Source of the DNA: an uncultured bacterium
GTDB taxonomy: Bacteria > Actinomycetota > Actinomycetes > S36-B12
Assembly: GCA_903908025.1 (NCBI GenBank)
Contig: CAIVQM010000324.1
Location: 1 to 6,665 of the forward strand
Direction of reading: 5' to 3'
DNA: 6,665 bases
Part shown: piece after piece, positions 5,721 to 6,665 of the stretch
Layout of the letters: each line of letters opens with the position of its first letter
How positions within the stretch are numbered: position 1 is the stretch's first letter
Notes under the pieces: model-generated
What the model was told of the DNA's origin: nothing
The model's input: only the letters and a program-made list of their open reading frames with translations
Databases searched by the model: none
Made by a program: the position numbers and the translations under genes

Positions 5721-6424
5721 CAGACCACCGTGACCGTTCCGCTCATCCAGCCGCGCTCGCTCATGACGCCGCCGAACTGGACGTAGCTGTCACCGCAGGG
5801 GTCCTCGCAGTTCCAGACGTACTCACCGGGTTCGCCCGTGATGAAGGAGAAGGTGACGTCGACCGGCTTGGGATAGCCGTTGGCCTCGTTCTTCGCATTT
5901 GCCGCGACCCCCTCCATCGGAACGTTGAGGAAGAAGTACGGCTGGCCGTCCTCGGGGTACTGATGGATCATGAAGGTGTGCGCCACGTCGGCCGGCTTGA
6001 TGCCCGCCTTCTTCGTGCCGTTGAACTCGGCCGTGCCGTCGACGGTGCCCTGCACCGTGGCGAAGTACGGGTTGTAGACGGCGCCCGCGCTGTCGTACTG
6101 ATGCACGGTCATCGTCACGAGGGTGTGTGCCGGTAACTGGAGCGTCGTTGAGGGCCAGTAGAACGGCCACGAGTCCTGATCGGTATCGGCCACGATGGCA
6201 TTGACCCCCGATGTCGGCCCGGGAACATCACTGGAGGCCTGCGGGTAGATCGACAGTTCAAGAGTGGCGTGCGGCAGGGTGCCCTGCGGGGTCTCCGCCG
6301 TCCCGACCACCGTCGCGGCCAGCACGGCCGGCTCGGCCTGTCGCTGCTGCGCGATGAGCACCGCGCCCGCAACCACGATGACGCCGATGGCGACGGTCAG
6401 GAGTGCAAAGATGAACCGCTTCAC
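5720..6424 (-). CDS. Membrane-anchored cupredoxin-like protein with a degenerate CuA-type motif
   Basis: This 234-residue protein has a single N-terminal membrane anchor (about 4-25) and an exported domain. The domain is beta-rich by appearance (LELSIY 55-60, LVTMTVHQY 102-110, VDVTFSFITGEPGEYVWNCE 188-207). The C-terminus copies the subunit II layout: DVAHTFMIH (146-154) corresponds to its DVVHDF, and CEDPCG (206-211) to its CAELCG. The His and Met that complete CuA are not in place, since Y214 and F217 stand there; M221 is four residues later and H154 is an extra candidate ligand. H149 to C206 is 57 residues against 35 in true subunit II. It may bind one copper, act as a chaperone, or be a structural subunit; I cannot decide. 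GTG 6424 is chosen because GAAGGGG lies five bases upstream and the anchor starts at once; a longer frame to 6583 would cross the divergent gene. It is the first gene of the operon. Confidence 0.85.
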   Translation of the reverse strand: MKRFIFALLTVAIGVIVVAGAVLIAQQRQAEPAVLAATVVGTAETPQGTLPHATLELSIYPQASSDVPGPTSGVNAIVADTDQDSWPFYWPSTTLQLPAHTLVTMTVHQYDSAGAVYNPYFATVQGTVDGTAEFNGTKKAGIKPADVAHTFMIHQYPEDGQPYFFLNVPMEGVAANAKNEANGYPKPVDVTFSFITGEPGEYVWNCEDPCGDSYVQFGGVMSERGWMSGTVTVV

Positions 6425-6429
6425 TGCTG

Positions 6430-6436
6430 CCCCTTC
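6430..6436 (-). promoter_or_regulatory. Ribosome binding site fixing the GTG 6424 start
   Basis: GAAGGGG on the minus strand sits five bases before GTG 6424. It decides the start of the cupredoxin-like gene against the longer open frame that reaches into the divergent ctaG. Confidence 0.7.
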
Positions 6437-6440
6437 GTCG

Positions 6441-6450
6441 TCCGATCGGA
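6441..6450. promoter_or_regulatory. 10-bp perfect palindrome TCCGATCGGA, possible operator
   Basis: The sequence is its own reverse complement and lies in the divergent intergenic region, 17 bases upstream of GTG 6424. The position would suit a dimeric regulator controlling the oxidase operon. A 10-bp palindrome can arise by chance, the symmetry does not extend outward, and no second copy is visible in the region. Confidence 0.25.
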
Positions 6451-6505
6451 TTCCGTTGGCGCGACCATAGCGGTGCAAGAAGCGACAAAAGCGAAGAATA
6501 ACCAT

Positions 6506-6512
6506 AAGGAGG
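6506..6512 (+). promoter_or_regulatory. Strong ribosome binding site of ctaG
   Basis: AAGGAGG is a near-perfect anti-16S match, six bases before GTG 6519. It establishes both the existence and the start of the truncated plus-strand gene. Confidence 0.88.
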
Positions 6513-6518
6513 TCCCGC

Positions 6519-6665
6519 GTGTCGAACGGCATCCTGGGCACCTTTGTGGGGGCTTCAACCTTCGATGCCTTCGTGGCGGTCAACCTGGTCCTAGTTACTG
6601 GCTGGTACCTGTGGGCCGTTCATCGGACGTCCGTTCGCTGGCCACCCGGAAGTACCGCATGTTTC
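6519..6665 (+). CDS. ctaG: Cytochrome c oxidase assembly factor CtaG, N-terminal part (cut by window end)
   Basis: From GTG 6519 the plus strand is open for 49 residues to the window end, with strong G/C third positions and an excellent ribosome site. The translated part reads TFDAFVAVNLVLVTGWYLWA (14-33) as a first membrane helix. It is followed by a basic loop VHRTSVRWPPGSTACF, in which the R/W-P-x-G step before the next helix is typical of the caa3-type CtaG family. CtaG-family proteins are multi-helix membrane proteins that help deliver copper to heme-copper oxidases. Being divergent from the oxidase operon and opposite a CopD-type gene in that operon supports this role. Most of the protein lies outside the window, so the His ligands cannot be checked. 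An unrelated membrane protein is possible but less likely. Confidence 0.68.
   Translation, partial: MSNGILGTFVGASTFDAFVAVNLVLVTGWYLWAVHRTSVRWPPGSTACF

Larger units (their letters stand above)
6425..6518. promoter_or_regulatory. Divergent intergenic region between the oxidase operon and ctaG
   Basis: This 94-base region must hold the start signals for both the leftward operon and rightward ctaG unless either is read from farther away. Its right part (about 6478-6508) is clearly richer in A than the flanking genes and includes AATAACCATAA. On the minus strand a TATGGT-like hexamer occurs at 6464-6469, but I find no well-spaced -35 for it. No promoter can be assigned with confidence. Confidence 0.5.

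Noticed and set aside
3397..5786. Long plus-strand frames 3397-4437 and 4941-5786 opposite subunits I and II
   Set aside because: Asp/Arg/His-rich translations, mirror images of hydrophobic codons on the real strand; no ribosome site or recognisable motif.
6425..6583. Longer start for the cupredoxin-like gene at ATG 6583
   Set aside because: It would overlap ctaG and its ribosome site and bury the anchor behind about 50 unrelated residues; GTG 6424 has a good ribosome site.
1..6665. Mobile element, CRISPR, tRNA or rRNA
   Set aside because: No terminal inverted repeats, transposase motifs, regularly spaced repeats or tRNA-like folding were seen; composition is even across the window.

Overview
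The window looks like chromosomal DNA from a high-GC Gram-positive bacterium (Actinomycetota). The evidence is the strong G/C bias at third codon positions, GTG starts, a CopD/CtaG pair of actinobacterial character, and a tightly overlapped gene chain. No mobile element, RNA gene, CRISPR array or large repeat is visible.

Layout: almost everything is one leftward (minus-strand) operon of six genes, read from about 6424 down to 419. In transcription order these are (1) a membrane-anchored cupredoxin-like protein whose CuA-type site is only half preserved (5720-6424), (2) heme-copper oxidase subunit II with an intact CuA site (4854-5720), (3) subunit I (2914-4857), (4) a short five-helix subunit III (2267-2917), (5) a CopD-type multi-helix membrane protein (834-2270) and (6) a small two-helix membrane protein (419-829). 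The first five genes are joined by 1- to 4-base overlaps and the sixth follows after 4 bases, so the six products are probably made together. Downstream, after 117 non-coding bases, the same strand carries the N-terminus of a ferric-reductase-like membrane protein that runs off the window at base 1. Upstream, a 94-base intergenic region separates the operon from a divergent plus-strand gene starting at GTG 6519, recognisable as the N-terminus of the assembly factor CtaG and cut by the window end.

How the parts fit: subunits I, II and III form a terminal reductase core. CtaG and the CopD-like protein are plausible copper-supply and assembly partners. The cupredoxin-like protein is either an extra electron-transfer or structural subunit or a copper chaperone.

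The main point of interest is subunit I. It keeps all metal ligands, the active-site Tyr and the D-pathway residues of A-type oxidases. The K proton pathway, however, is erased in both subunits: the equivalents of S299, T359 and K362 of subunit I and E101 of subunit II (Rhodobacter numbering) are all hydrophobic. Two new membrane Glu residues appear on helices VI and VIII. Together with an extra two-helix N-terminal extension and the degenerate CuA partner, this marks a divergent heme-copper reductase rather than the housekeeping aa3 oxidase. Whether it reduces O2 or another substrate such as NO cannot be settled from the sequence alone.
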